A stretch of 64,000 nucleotides of DNA from Tenacibaculum sp. MAR_2009_124 (GTDB lineage: Bacteria; Bacteroidota; Bacteroidia; Flavobacteriales; Flavobacteriaceae), in assembly GCF_900105455.1 (NCBI RefSeq), contig NZ_FNSF01000007.1, forward strand, positions 620,001 to 684,000, in the 5' to 3' direction. The notes under the pieces were generated by a model that worked only from the letters and a program-made list of their open reading frames with translations, ran no database searches and was not told the DNA's origin. The position numbers were made by a program, and so were the translations under genes. How positions within the stretch are numbered: the first letter of the stretch is position 1; every line of letters begins with the position of its first letter. Below, piece after piece: positions 19,201 through 27,431 of the stretch.

Positions 19201-19233
19201 AAAATTTTTAAAGAAGATTTTATGAATTCATAG
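16216..19233 (+). CDS. trifunctional fusion: APH-type kinase + M23 peptidase + class-III aminotransferase/phospho-lyase
   Basis: This is a single 1005-residue protein with three domains. Residues about 1-330 are an aminoglycoside-phosphotransferase-like kinase with the catalytic loop His199-x-Asp201-x4-Asn206 and the metal site Asp223 in IIDFGD. Residues about 405-560 are an M23 (LytM-type) domain with all zinc ligands: His437-x3-Asp441 and His527-x-His529, plus His491 in LYGHL. Residues about 570-1000 are a class-III aminotransferase with Asp816 in ISDEVQTG and PLP lysine Lys846 in GKPLGNG. The kinase plus this aminotransferase subtype resembles the human hydroxylysine kinase / ammoniophospholyase pair, so phosphorylation followed by elimination of an amino alcohol (hydroxylysine or ethanolamine-like) is a reasonable inference. 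No signal peptide is seen, which is odd for an M23 domain. It is flanked by a terminator and a 227-bp gap, so it is probably monocistronic. Confidence 0.88.
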   Translation: MLYQNIKIDTNKAEQILFEEFNIEGTARELPGEVDFNFKISTSSKKYILKISRPDERLDYLKYQQALLKYVEGSENNLPKVIADVKGNAISNVIDDEGNIRYVRLLSWVDGRLWSMVNPISNELRFSLGVHAGKLTKLLQGFDHKEAYREFHWDIAQGSWTFDHIHLFSDEKKTILRYFQERFKENYDEYSKLRKSVVHNDANDNNVVVSKNLIKPEVEAIIDFGDAVHTPIINDVAITCAYAIMGFNNPLEAALSIVKGYHKEFSLNEKELGFLFDAIAMRLVISVTKSAINKLKEPDNEYLLISEKPAWEVLKKWKKISTEYAHYAFRNACGFSGHPNETKVKDWLSEQQVDISTIFPTIESKGFFPLNLGIDSLWLGNYSKFNDLDVFDFKINQLQKEHPNKMIAGGYLEPRALYTSNDYETIGNYGRESRTIHLGIDFWVPVDTPVYLPFEGEVVTVADNNKYKEYGGLIIVKHQANGITFYTLYGHLSLKSLALVKVGSKLAKGSCIGFIGNREENGSWSPHLHFQIMLSMLNFVDDFPGVAIHSEIDVWKSMCPDPNLLFKSERLRQTYASNKEDIRTYRKNHLGKSLSLQYKKPLKIVRGQGVYLIDEFGNRYLDTVNNVAHVGHEHPKVVEAGQEQMAVLNTNSRYLHENINEFAKELIDTLPPQLNVIHFVNSGSEANELAIRMAKANTNQKDIIASEVGYHGNSNMCIDISSYKFDGKGGTGAPEFTHIIPLPDTFRGKYTSSNASEQYVNEVKKKLELIKDKGRNVGAFIIEPIISCGGQVELPDGFLTEVYELVRKEGGLCISDEVQTGCGRMGKTFWGFQLHNVIPDIVSIGKPLGNGHPLAAVACTQEVANNFANGMEYFNTFGGNPVSCAIGASVLKVVREEKLQENALKVGEYLKSGLNRLAKEFPIIGDVRGEGLFLGFELVTEDKDPLSEKASYLANRMKDFKILMSTDGLDNNVLKIKPPMVFSKTNADELLFFLEKIFKEDFMNS

Positions 19234-19459
19234 TACGTTTTATCGATGATTTTTTCTGTTAGCTCATGTTTTAATTAGTTTGTTTTATTTTAAATTCATT
19301 ACTGATTGAGGAAAATATACAATTTTATGTGTCGTTTCACTATTAATAAAATAGGAGTTAAGCCCTAATTTTGTAATCGGAATAAGAAAAGTTATATCAT
19401 TTGTAATTTTAAGCTGAAAACTTTTAAACTTAAAGAAAGTTTAAACTAGAAGAAAAATC

Positions 19460-20002
19460 ATGAAAGCAAAGGGCGCACAATTAGCGACATTTGGAGGGGG
19501 CTGCTTTTGGTGTATTGAAGTTATATTTCAACAACTAAAAGGAGTATTGAAGGTAACCTCTGGTTATTCTGGTGGAAATGTTCCCGGTACTCCTACATAC
19601 CGTGAAGTCAGTTCTGGAAAAACAGGGCATGCGGAAGTGATTCAAATTTTGTTCGATACTGATACTATTACCTATGAAGAGTTGCTGCTTATTTTTATGA
19701 CACACCATGATGCTACAACGGAGAATACAGTTGATATTGAATATGGAAGTCAATATCGTTCTGTAATTTTTTATCATACCAGCGAACAACAAGAAATTGC
19801 AGAAAAAATACTGGCTCAATTGAAACCTAATTTTGATAAAGAAATTACTACGGAAGTTGTTGAGTTTAGCCTGTTTTTTGAAGCGGAAGAATATCATCAG
19901 GATTATTATGTGAACAATAAAGAGGCTCCGTATTGTAAAGCAATCATAACTCCTAAATTAGAAATGTTCAGGAAACTTTATAAGGAAAAAGTCAAGCAGT
20001 AG
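19460..20002 (+). CDS. msrA: peptide-methionine (S)-S-oxide reductase MsrA
   Basis: This 180-residue enzyme repairs oxidised methionine. The active-site motif GGCFWC places the catalytic Cys at residue 15, with Cys18 close by. EVSSGKTGHAEVI, YRSVIFYH and the EEYHQDYY segment are classic MsrA. A possible resolving cysteine is in APYCKAI near the end. There is no export signal, so it is cytoplasmic. A TAATTTTG -7-like element sits at 19366-19373. The third gene downstream encodes a protein whose C-terminal half looks like a degenerate MsrA domain, giving a local redox-repair theme. Confidence 0.96.
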   Translation: MKAKGAQLATFGGGCFWCIEVIFQQLKGVLKVTSGYSGGNVPGTPTYREVSSGKTGHAEVIQILFDTDTITYEELLLIFMTHHDATTENTVDIEYGSQYRSVIFYHTSEQQEIAEKILAQLKPNFDKEITTEVVEFSLFFEAEEYHQDYYVNNKEAPYCKAIITPKLEMFRKLYKEKVKQ

Positions 20003-20066
20003 AAAGTATCACGCAATACTTTTAAATAAAAATAGAAATCAAGAATAGTTAAAAGAAAGGAATATA

Positions 20067-20920
20067 ATGAGTATTACGGATAATTCAAGTATTAAAGCGC
20101 TTATTAGCTTATTTATAATCAAGTAAATGCAAACATTATTGCACTGGGAGATCGTGCGATTCCTCATTTACAAGATGCTTTTGAAATATGTAAAAATGAG
20201 ATAGAAAAAGAAAGGATCTCAAAAATTTTAAATAAGTTAAAAATTGAAAGTTTAGAGGAGAGTTTAAATGCTTGGGCAAACGATCATACAGATAATCTTT
20301 TAAATGGTTTAATTGCTATTGCGAGGTATGGAAATCCGATACTAAATGAAGGAGAATTAGAAAGCCTGATAAACGAAATTATAGACGAACTTAAACCTAT
20401 AATTAAGGATGAAACTCCAGAAGAAATTGTTCATTTATTAAATCAAGTAATTTTATATGATCATGGATTTAATGGTAATATTCGAAACTATTCAAGTATT
20501 AATAATTCCTTTATTGATAGAGTTTTTCAAGACAAAGTAAGTAATCCCATTGGGCTATCTGCAATTTATCTGATTGTAGCTGAAGCTTTAAATATTCCTT
20601 TAATAGGAATTAACTCACCAGGACATTTTGTATTGGGATATGTTGATAGAGATTATTCACGGGAAAACCTAGAAGACGGTAGCGTTATTGAAAATGTAGA
20701 ATTCTACGTGGATCCTTTTAATAATGGTAAAATTATTCAAACCGACAATTTTGATCATTGGTTAAAGGAAATACCATTTGATCTTAATGAGAAACAATAC
20801 TTACCTGCAACAAATGTTGATATTGTAAGAAGAGTTATGAATAACCTGATTCATTCTATTTTTACTTCAGGGGAAAAAGAGACGGCGAAACAGTTATTGC
20901 GAATCAATGAAAATATTTAA
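20067..20920 (+). pseudogene. transglutaminase-like (SirB1-type) protein, broken by a frameshift near the 5' end
   Basis: An ATG at 20067 begins MSITDNSSIKALISL, the expected start of flavobacterial SirB1_N/transglutaminase-like proteins, but the frame stops at 20124-20126. The rest (IYNQVNANIIALGDRAIPHL onward, through NPIGLSAIYLIVAEALNIPL, INSPGHFVLGYVD and FYVDPFNNGK) continues in a different frame from about 20111 to the stop at 20920. By comparison with the family pattern, a few codons seem to be missing between ALISL and IYNQV, so a small deletion that is not a multiple of three is likely. No ATG, GTG or TTG lies in the second frame before the ATG at 20633, which would remove most of the core. 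It could be a recent pseudogene or a sequencing error. Confidence 0.72.
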
Positions 20921-20943
20921 ACGAGTTCACATAGTATAGAGTA

Positions 20944-21849
20944 TTGAAAACGAACCCAAATACACAAAATATAGAACTAGGAAAAGTTTCCTGGCATAGA
21001 GATTATAATTTAGCTCTTAATGAAGCCAAGAAATTGAATAAACCAATATTTATACTTTTTCAAGAAGTACCAGGATGTCGCACTTGTGTTAATTTTGGTA
21101 TAGACGCTTTAAGTCATCCTTTAATGGTTGAGCTTATAGAAAGTAAATTTGTACCCCTAGCTATTTTTAATAATATCAAAGGGAAAGATAGGGAAGTACT
21201 AGAGTATTATGGTGAGGCAACTTGGAATAACCCAGTCGTTCGAATTGTGAATACAAATGGTAAGGATATTGTTGAAAAACTTTCGAACAATTATAATCCG
21301 CTATCGTTGTATAATAAAATGGAAATGGTTTTACTTCAATTAGGTTCTCAAATACTTCCTTTTATGAAAATTGTTGAAGATGAACTTATTTTAAATTATG
21401 GAAATATTGGAGAGGTTATTTATGAAACACCTTGCTTTTGGTCAGGAGAAACCTCTTTGATTCAATATAATGGAGTTCTAACAACAGAAGCGGGCTGGGT
21501 AGGTTATAAAGAAGTGGTTAAAGTTCAGTTTAATAAAGAACTAACTTCGTTAGAGAAGTTAAATGAATATGCTTTAGATCAAGGCTTTTATCTAATTGAT
21601 TCAGTCGAAAATTATAGAATTGATAAAACTCCCCAATATTATATTAGTAAAAGTAACTATAAATATTTGCCATTAAGTCCGGTGCAGAGAGCTAGAATTA
21701 ATAAGGCGATTCCTTATAAGGATAATCCCAGTCAATATTTAAGTTCAAAACAATTAGATATTTATAAAAATATAAGTAACACTAATAAACTAGGAGAAGA
21801 CATCTATAAGCAACCGCTAGAAAAAAGTTGGAATCACATCAAATTCTAA
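20944..21849 (+). CDS. thioredoxin-like protein with VPG-C-x-x-C motif and MsrA-like C-terminal half
   Basis: This is a 301-residue protein starting with TTG at 20944; the next Met is far inside. Residues about 14-130 are a thioredoxin fold with PIFILFQEVPGCRTCVNFG, the redox pair being Cys45 and Cys48. To my knowledge some relatives carry selenocysteine at the first position; here the codon is TGT, plain cysteine. Residues about 160-240 (TPCFWSGETSL, GVLTTEAGWVGYKEVVKVQF, LTSLEKLNEYA) match the layout of an MsrA domain, though the core is shorter. There is no signal peptide. It lies 23 bp after the broken transglutaminase-like gene and near msrA, which supports a role in thiol or methionine redox repair. 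Confidence 0.75.
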   Translation: MKTNPNTQNIELGKVSWHRDYNLALNEAKKLNKPIFILFQEVPGCRTCVNFGIDALSHPLMVELIESKFVPLAIFNNIKGKDREVLEYYGEATWNNPVVRIVNTNGKDIVEKLSNNYNPLSLYNKMEMVLLQLGSQILPFMKIVEDELILNYGNIGEVIYETPCFWSGETSLIQYNGVLTTEAGWVGYKEVVKVQFNKELTSLEKLNEYALDQGFYLIDSVENYRIDKTPQYYISKSNYKYLPLSPVQRARINKAIPYKDNPSQYLSSKQLDIYKNISNTNKLGEDIYKQPLEKSWNHIKF

Positions 21850-21889
21850 AAAGAAAAACAGCGTATTTAAATCGGATAGATAGAAATAA

Positions 21890-21929
21890 ATTGAAATTGA
21901 ATAGGCCAATAATCCTATTCAATTTCAAT
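21890..21929. terminator. perfect 16-bp inverted repeat after the thioredoxin-like gene
   Basis: ATTGAAATTGAATAGG (21890-21905) pairs perfectly with 21914-21929 across an 8-base loop, 40 bp after the stop codon. No long U-tract follows immediately, so termination is likely but not certain. Confidence 0.55.
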
Positions 21930-22024
21930 GATTATTAGTATTTTAGATAAATACTTTTTGAAAACCTTACTACAACAACTTAACTAAAGTAACAGAATAG
22001 CTGTATTCACCGAAAACTAGACCG

Positions 22025-23422
22025 ATGAACCAAAAACTTAAATCTAAGAAAATGCTTTTTTTATATGTATTCGTAGTATTAATTAGTATACCGTTATTGG
22101 CATATTTTTTTAACCACTATAACTTCAATAAAAATCAAAAAGTTTATAAAAAAGAATATAGAAAAGAATCGAGTCATAATGAATTACCAACATTTAAATC
22201 GCTCGAATTAGAAGGGCATCAGTTTTTTCCAGGAAAAACAACAATGCCTTTTATGGATATAAAAGTATTTAATCCTTTTAATGATGATAGAGTTGGTTTG
22301 TTTGTCACAGGAGGAGAAAATCAAAAGAATAAGGTCTATCTATATCAAAATGAAAAGTTTAATAATATCGCTGAACTTATAAATATAGAAGGTTTTAACG
22401 AAGCGGCATATTCTATGGTTTTTGTCGATATTGATAACGATGGATTAAAAGAAATTGTTATAGGTTACCAATCTGGGATTTATAGTTATAAGTTTAATAC
22501 AGAAAAACAATCATATCAAGAACCAGTTAAAATCTCTAACATTCCAGAAGGGAGTATTCCTCATGATATTAGCTTTGCCGATACGCGTAAATCTGGAGTT
22601 ACCGATTTATTTGTCTGCACTTTTGTTGATTTTGCGCATTTTACTTCAGCTACTTACCATGATAATACGAATAAAAGACCTAATATATTTTTAAAAAATA
22701 ATGGAGATGGCACTTTTGTAAATATGACCAAAGAAGCGAATTTAGAGTTCATTGAAAATACGTATTTGTCCAAATTTGTTGATATTAATAATAACGGTTT
22801 TCCTGATTTGGTTGTCGCTCCTAATACGAACATTGGATTGATTTATGAGAATTTAGGAGACGGAACATTTAAAAAACATCAACTACCTATCAATTATGGT
22901 TTTTGGATGGGACTTAGTGTTGATAAAATAACCAGAGAAGGTAATAAGTATTATATCCTTATGAGTAATGTTGGAAATAGTTTTCCAGTGTTTTTGTTAA
23001 GGGGAGATTTGGAGAAGCATGAGGTATTTCAAAAAGATTACGTTCTATTAGAACAAGTAAATGGCTTTGAATTTAAAGATGTAACTAGACAAAAGAATCT
23101 TTATTCTAATGTATTTGGTTGGGGAGTAGCTTTTTCAGACTTAAATAATAATGGAAGAAAAGATGCAATAATAACAGAGAACTATATAAAATTTCCATTA
23201 AAATATCATAAACATTTTCCTTCCAAAGGAAAGGCGTTTATGCAGTTGAAAAACGGAACTTTCGCACCTTTTCAAAATGAAATGAAGTTGATAAATCCTA
23301 ATTTTGGATATAGAGTAATAACACATGATTTTACTGGAAATGGCTATGAAGATGTTGTTATTGGAAATGTAGATGGGCCCGTGAAAGTATTTTTTAATAA
23401 GGGAGTGATGAACAAAATTTGA
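22025..23422 (+). CDS. membrane-anchored FG-GAP/VCBS repeat protein
   Basis: This 465-residue protein has one N-terminal transmembrane helix or uncleaved signal (about residues 10-29) and then a beta-propeller-like array. At least four FG-GAP/VCBS-type calcium loops are visible: FVDIDNDGLKEIVIG, FVDINNNGFPDLVV, FSDLNNNGRKDAII and THDFTGNGYEDVVIG, each with the D-x-(D/N)-x-(D/N)G pattern. It probably sits on the periplasmic or outer face and binds calcium. It ends 8 bp before the DM13 gene, suggesting cotranscription. Function unknown. Confidence 0.8.
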   Translation: MNQKLKSKKMLFLYVFVVLISIPLLAYFFNHYNFNKNQKVYKKEYRKESSHNELPTFKSLELEGHQFFPGKTTMPFMDIKVFNPFNDDRVGLFVTGGENQKNKVYLYQNEKFNNIAELINIEGFNEAAYSMVFVDIDNDGLKEIVIGYQSGIYSYKFNTEKQSYQEPVKISNIPEGSIPHDISFADTRKSGVTDLFVCTFVDFAHFTSATYHDNTNKRPNIFLKNNGDGTFVNMTKEANLEFIENTYLSKFVDINNNGFPDLVVAPNTNIGLIYENLGDGTFKKHQLPINYGFWMGLSVDKITREGNKYYILMSNVGNSFPVFLLRGDLEKHEVFQKDYVLLEQVNGFEFKDVTRQKNLYSNVFGWGVAFSDLNNNGRKDAIITENYIKFPLKYHKHFPSKGKAFMQLKNGTFAPFQNEMKLINPNFGYRVITHDFTGNGYEDVVIGNVDGPVKVFFNKGVMNKI

Positions 23423-23430
23423 GCACATAA

Positions 23431-23841
23431 ATGAGAGCTAAAAAATTTAATAGATTCGTAACTAATTTTCTATTTATTATTGTAATTATGATAACCTCGA
23501 ATAATCAAGCACAAGAAAGAAATAATTGGGTGCCTAAAAATTATACCATTACAGGAATCTGGAATTTTTCAATAAAAAGTAATGTTAAGTACCTTGTATT
23601 TGGTGAGGATTTTAAAACAAATAGGGGGCCTGATGTAAAGGTGTATTTATCAAAAAAACGTATAGAAGACATTGATAAACGAGAATCGGTAGATGAAGGA
23701 GGTGTTTTTCTAGGAGAGATTAAATTTTCAGGGAGTCAAGAGTTCAAAATACCTGAAAGTATTAATTTAAAAGAATACAAAAGTATTGTAGTTCACTGTC
23801 AAAAGTACTCAGCTGTTTGGGGAGGAAGCAATATTGATTAG
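23431..23841 (+). CDS. exported DM13 domain protein
   Basis: This 136-residue protein has a signal peptide (FLFIIVIMITSNNQA-Q). The rest is one DM13 domain: KYLVFGEDFKTNRGPDVKVYLS, FLGEIKFSGSQEFKIP, then YKSIVVHCQKYSAVWGGSNI with the conserved late cysteine. DM13 domains have been proposed to have an electron-transfer role, which is unproven. It is 8 bp after the FG-GAP gene and the pair may act together at the cell surface. Confidence 0.78.
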   Translation: MRAKKFNRFVTNFLFIIVIMITSNNQAQERNNWVPKNYTITGIWNFSIKSNVKYLVFGEDFKTNRGPDVKVYLSKKRIEDIDKRESVDEGGVFLGEIKFSGSQEFKIPESINLKEYKSIVVHCQKYSAVWGGSNID

Positions 23842-23923
23842 GTTGGAAGTGTTACTATAGTCCAAAGGAATATTTATTTGGATTATATTTGTGAAATAAC
23901 CGTATTTCTTAAAAACAGGAACC

Positions 23924-24376
23924 ATGATTAATAATCTGAAACTTTTTGTAATCACCTTTATTGCATTCTTTTTTATATCTCTTAATGGTAATGCACAAAA
24001 ATCAAAAGACGATGTTGAAAAAAAAGAAATAATAGCAATAATGAAAGCCCAAGAAAAGGCTTGGTCGGAAAATAATCTAAAAGGTTTCATGGCTGGTTAT
24101 TGGAAGAGTGATTCTCTGAAGTTTTATGGAAGGAATGGTGTTACAAAAGGATGGGCAAAAACCTTAGCCAATTATGAAAAAGGATATCCAACGAAGGAAC
24201 ATACAGGTAATTTAAAATTTAAAATAAATGATATTTCCAAAATAAATGATGGAGCTTATTTTGTAATGGGAGAGTATTATCTTACTAGAAAAGCTGGGAA
24301 TGCAAATGGTGTTTTCATGATTATCTTCAAAAAGATTAATGGAAAATGGAAGATTATAGCGGATACTTCTTGTTAA
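23924..24376 (+). CDS. exported NTF2-like (SnoaL/DUF4440) protein
   Basis: This 150-residue protein has a signal peptide (LFVITFIAFFFISLNGNA-Q) and an NTF2-like cone: the IIAIMKAQEKAWSENNLKGFMAGYW helices, an RNGVTKGWAKTLANYEKGYP segment and the strand ending GVFMIIFKKINGKWKIIADTSC. Members are either small enzymes or binding domains; no catalytic set can be assigned. It is 31 bp upstream of a Crp-type regulator. Confidence 0.78.
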   Translation: MINNLKLFVITFIAFFFISLNGNAQKSKDDVEKKEIIAIMKAQEKAWSENNLKGFMAGYWKSDSLKFYGRNGVTKGWAKTLANYEKGYPTKEHTGNLKFKINDISKINDGAYFVMGEYYLTRKAGNANGVFMIIFKKINGKWKIIADTSC

Positions 24377-24407
24377 TTAAATTTAAGAATTTATTATTTG
24401 TTGACCT

Positions 24408-24974
24408 ATGAGAAAAGCTGAAATTGCTTTGAAGAATATTTTAACTGAAGATAGAATAAACGAATTTTTATCTATAGGTGTTTCAGTAAAAATTCCTAAA
24501 GGAGAATATTATATAAGGGAAGGAGAAACTCCAAAGAAATTAGGATTTCTTTTGTCAGGACTATTTAGGTATGTTTATATCAACGGAGAAGGGAAAGAAT
24601 ATACCAAAGGGTTGGTTCAAGAAAGGAATTTCCTCACTTCATATTCTGCAATGATAAAAGAAACGCCTTCGCATTTTTTTGTAGAAGCTCTTGAAGATGC
24701 TGAAATATTTACAATTAGTTATGAAAAATGGAAGGCATTATTGAATTCTGATAATTTTTGGTATAAATTTTTAGTTTCGTTTGTTGAAGAAGGATTTGTA
24801 ATAAAAGAAAAGCGAGAAAGAGATTTATTATTACTCAATGCAGAGACTCGATATAAAGATTTCTTAGATGCTTTTCCTGAAATTGAAAATAGAATCAGTC
24901 AAACAATTATTGCTTCATATTTGGGGATACAACCGGAATCTTTGAGTCGTATTAGAAAAAAAATGAACACTTAA
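24408..24974 (+). CDS. Crp/Fnr family transcriptional regulator
   Basis: This 188-residue regulator has an N-terminal cyclic-nucleotide-binding-like barrel (YYIREGETPKKLGFLLSGLFRYVYINGEGKEYT) and a C-terminal helix-turn-helix (QTIIASYLGIQPESLSRIRKKMN). The barrel lacks the full arginine/serine set for cAMP, so the ligand is unknown. It resembles the other Crp-type gene at 31063 in size and ending. It lies upstream of an SDR gene that could be its target. Confidence 0.88.
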   Translation: MRKAEIALKNILTEDRINEFLSIGVSVKIPKGEYYIREGETPKKLGFLLSGLFRYVYINGEGKEYTKGLVQERNFLTSYSAMIKETPSHFFVEALEDAEIFTISYEKWKALLNSDNFWYKFLVSFVEEGFVIKEKRERDLLLLNAETRYKDFLDAFPEIENRISQTIIASYLGIQPESLSRIRKKMNT

Positions 24975-25038
24975 CATAGGTCAATGCTGGGGTGAAAACC
25001 AAAATATACTTTTGAAATTGAATTTTAAAAGTAGTATT

Positions 25039-25785
25039 ATGGATTTAACAAACAACACAATTTTAATTACTGGTGGAAGCTCAGGAATCGGGTTAGAGTT
25101 AAGTAGAGAGCTGGTAAAAAGGAATAATGAAGTAATTATATGTGGACGCTCACTAGAAAAACTACAAAAGGCGAAAGAACGAATTCCAAAGTTACATATT
25201 TTTCAATGTGATATCGCATCATCTGAGCAGTGCAAAGAATTAATAAATAAGGTGGTTCAATTGTTTCCTCGACTAAACGTTTTAATTAACAATGCAGCTA
25301 TTGTTCATAAAACAAGTTTTACTGATACGGAAGGAATTGTATCGATGGGAGAGAAAGAAATGGCTATTAATTTAATGGCTCCTATTCGTTTTAGTAGTTT
25401 GTTAGTTGATCATTTTACAGCAAAGAAAAATGCTACTATAATTAATGTTACCTCAGGATTGGTATATACGCCTAGAATCGATTACCCATTTTACAATGCA
25501 ACAAAAGCAGGTTTACACTCATTTACAATGGTTTTAAGATTACAACTAGCGCCTAGACGCATAAAAGTTACTGAAGTAATGTTTCCAGCAGTAGATACCC
25601 CATGGCACAAAGGAAAACCTCCAAAAATTGTAATCTCTGTTGAAAAAGCAGTATCTGAAATGCTAAAAGGTCTAGAGCAAGGTACATGTGAAATTCGTAT
25701 TGGAGGGGCAAAGCTGCTGTATTTTTTATCTCGATTTGTTCCAAATTACGCTTTCAAATTAGTTAATAATCTGAAGGATAGGTAA
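25039..25785 (+). CDS. short-chain dehydrogenase/reductase (DltE-like)
   Basis: This 248-residue SDR has the cofactor motif TGGSSGIG near the N-terminus, NNAA in the central part, a Ser in the VTSG segment and the catalytic Tyr-x3-Lys as YNATK. I chose the ATG at 25039; the frame extends to a TTG at 25012, but the ATG gives the standard SDR start just before the first strand. NAD(P)-dependent oxidation or reduction of an unknown alcohol or ketone. Coupled in position to the upstream Crp-type regulator. Confidence 0.88.
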   Translation: MDLTNNTILITGGSSGIGLELSRELVKRNNEVIICGRSLEKLQKAKERIPKLHIFQCDIASSEQCKELINKVVQLFPRLNVLINNAAIVHKTSFTDTEGIVSMGEKEMAINLMAPIRFSSLLVDHFTAKKNATIINVTSGLVYTPRIDYPFYNATKAGLHSFTMVLRLQLAPRRIKVTEVMFPAVDTPWHKGKPPKIVISVEKAVSEMLKGLEQGTCEIRIGGAKLLYFLSRFVPNYAFKLVNNLKDR

Positions 25786-25878
25786 AATGATTTATTGAAT
25801 TAACTTATATAGTAATTAATGTTTGCAACATTGTTGGTACGATATCGTTATTGGTTTGATTAATTTAAATGATATAAT

Positions 25879-27279
25879 ATGTTTGTAAACAAAGGGTCAG
25901 TTAGAGCATTTTTAAAAGAAAAATATTTCAAGCAATTGTTAGTTGTTTTTGCCATATTCAGTTTGGTGAGTTGCTCAAATAAAAGAAAGAGTAATAAAGT
26001 AACTATTTATGGTAAGGTTGATTTTGAATATAGTCAAGACACGCTTTATATTGAAAATTATACACAAGAGTATAAACATCTTAACCCAATGATACTCAAA
26101 GTTCCTTTAAATGAAAATAAGGAGTTTAATTTTAGTTTTACTAAAAATGATGCAGAATACTATAGAATTTATCGAAACTTTCTTTATTTATCTCCAGGTG
26201 ATTCAATTTACATAGAATTAAGCAATGATAGAAGTAAGACAAGTTTTAACGGAGTTGGAAAAGAAGCAAATAACTACTTATTAACTCTTCCATATCCTAA
26301 GGGAGGTTCATTTGTTGGTGATATCAAAGACGAGCTCGAAGAATTGAGCGAAGAAAAATTCGTTGAAAAAATGGATAAATTCTTGAATGAAAGAGAAGCG
26401 AATTTAAAATCATTGGAGAATGTCGATGATAATTTTATAGCATTGGAAAGAAGAAGACTAGTATTTGAATATATTAACTCATTGGTAAAAAGTTCTAGAT
26501 ATCCATTTAAATGGCTTGGTAAAGAAGAAGGAAGTAAACTTTCACATTTAGAAGAGAATAATGTAAATAAGATCGTTGATTTATTAAAATCCATTGATTT
26601 TAATAACGAAGATAATCTACAGCTAGAGGTTTTTCAAAACACTTTGGAGTTATTAAATGATACTCAGTTTATGGAGAAACATTCATTTAGTAATTTGAGT
26701 AGCAATCTAAAAGAGTATTTAAAGGTTAAGAGTTTATTGGATTTGTTGTATGAAGAAGGAATTTCAAAGAATTTCTATAAAACGTATGATGAAGAGAAAG
26801 AAAGTTTAAAAGCTTCGAAATATTTTTCTTCAGTTGTTAATTTGTTAGATGAGTATAAGATTGTAGAAAGAGGGTCTCCAGCTTCTGAAATTGAGTTTAC
26901 AACTTTGGCAAATGAGAAAGTAAAATTAAGTGAATTTAAAGGAAAAGTAGTTCTTTTAGATCTCTGGGCAACCTGGTGTGTTCCTTGCCTGCAAGAAAAA
27001 CCTTTTTATGAGAAACTAGCAGAAAAGTATAAAAATAATACTTCTGTCGTGTTTTTATCCGTTTCTATTGATTCAGAAAATATATGGAAAAATTACATAA
27101 AAAAGAAAGAGAAATATACTTGTGAAGAGCTACAAGTTGATAGAGAGCGATTGGAAAAGTATTTTGTCGCATCGATACCTCGTTTTTTCGTAATAGATAA
27201 AGATCAAAATATTGTAGATGTATACGCTCCTTTGCCTTCTTCTGGCGAATTTGAAGAGCTGTTTCAAAAGTATCTTTAA
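25879..27279 (+). CDS. TlpA-like thiol-disulfide oxidoreductase lipoprotein
   Basis: This 466-residue lipoprotein has a hydrophobic signal ending in the lipobox LVSC (Cys32). The first part (residues about 40-330) resembles the DUF4369/alpha-helical N-terminal extension of Bacteroidota TlpA-type proteins. The C-terminal 130 residues are a thioredoxin fold with LWATWCVPC (Cys367 and Cys370) and the cis-proline segment ASIPRFFVI. It would act in the periplasm on disulfides of exported proteins. The hairpin at 27322 ends the transcript. Confidence 0.88.
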   Translation: MFVNKGSVRAFLKEKYFKQLLVVFAIFSLVSCSNKRKSNKVTIYGKVDFEYSQDTLYIENYTQEYKHLNPMILKVPLNENKEFNFSFTKNDAEYYRIYRNFLYLSPGDSIYIELSNDRSKTSFNGVGKEANNYLLTLPYPKGGSFVGDIKDELEELSEEKFVEKMDKFLNEREANLKSLENVDDNFIALERRRLVFEYINSLVKSSRYPFKWLGKEEGSKLSHLEENNVNKIVDLLKSIDFNNEDNLQLEVFQNTLELLNDTQFMEKHSFSNLSSNLKEYLKVKSLLDLLYEEGISKNFYKTYDEEKESLKASKYFSSVVNLLDEYKIVERGSPASEIEFTTLANEKVKLSEFKGKVVLLDLWATWCVPCLQEKPFYEKLAEKYKNNTSVVFLSVSIDSENIWKNYIKKKEKYTCEELQVDRERLEKYFVASIPRFFVIDKDQNIVDVYAPLPSSGEFEELFQKYL

Positions 27280-27321
27280 TTTTTATTAGATTTTAAAACT
27301 TTATTCATCTTATATTGATGT

Positions 27322-27364
27322 AAATTTGTGCCCGCTTTAAACAGAGTAAGGCACAAATTTTTTT
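27322..27364 (+). terminator. terminator after the TlpA-like gene
   Basis: AAATTTGTGCC (27322-27332) and GGCACAAATTT (27350-27360) form an 11-bp perfect stem followed by TTTT. Confidence 0.85.
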
Positions 27365-27431
27365 ATACGAGAAATTGGTTTTTGAACTAATATCTCGGAA
27401 AGAAATCACTATAGATTATAATTTTTTTTAA

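Noticed and set aside
20633..20920. A separate 95-residue gene starting at the ATG at 20633
   Set aside because: It is the C-terminal part of the frameshifted transglutaminase-like protein; the frame is open far upstream with conserved sequence.
20944..21849. Selenocysteine at the first redox position of the VPG-C-x-x-C protein
   Set aside because: The codon is TGT, a normal cysteine codon.
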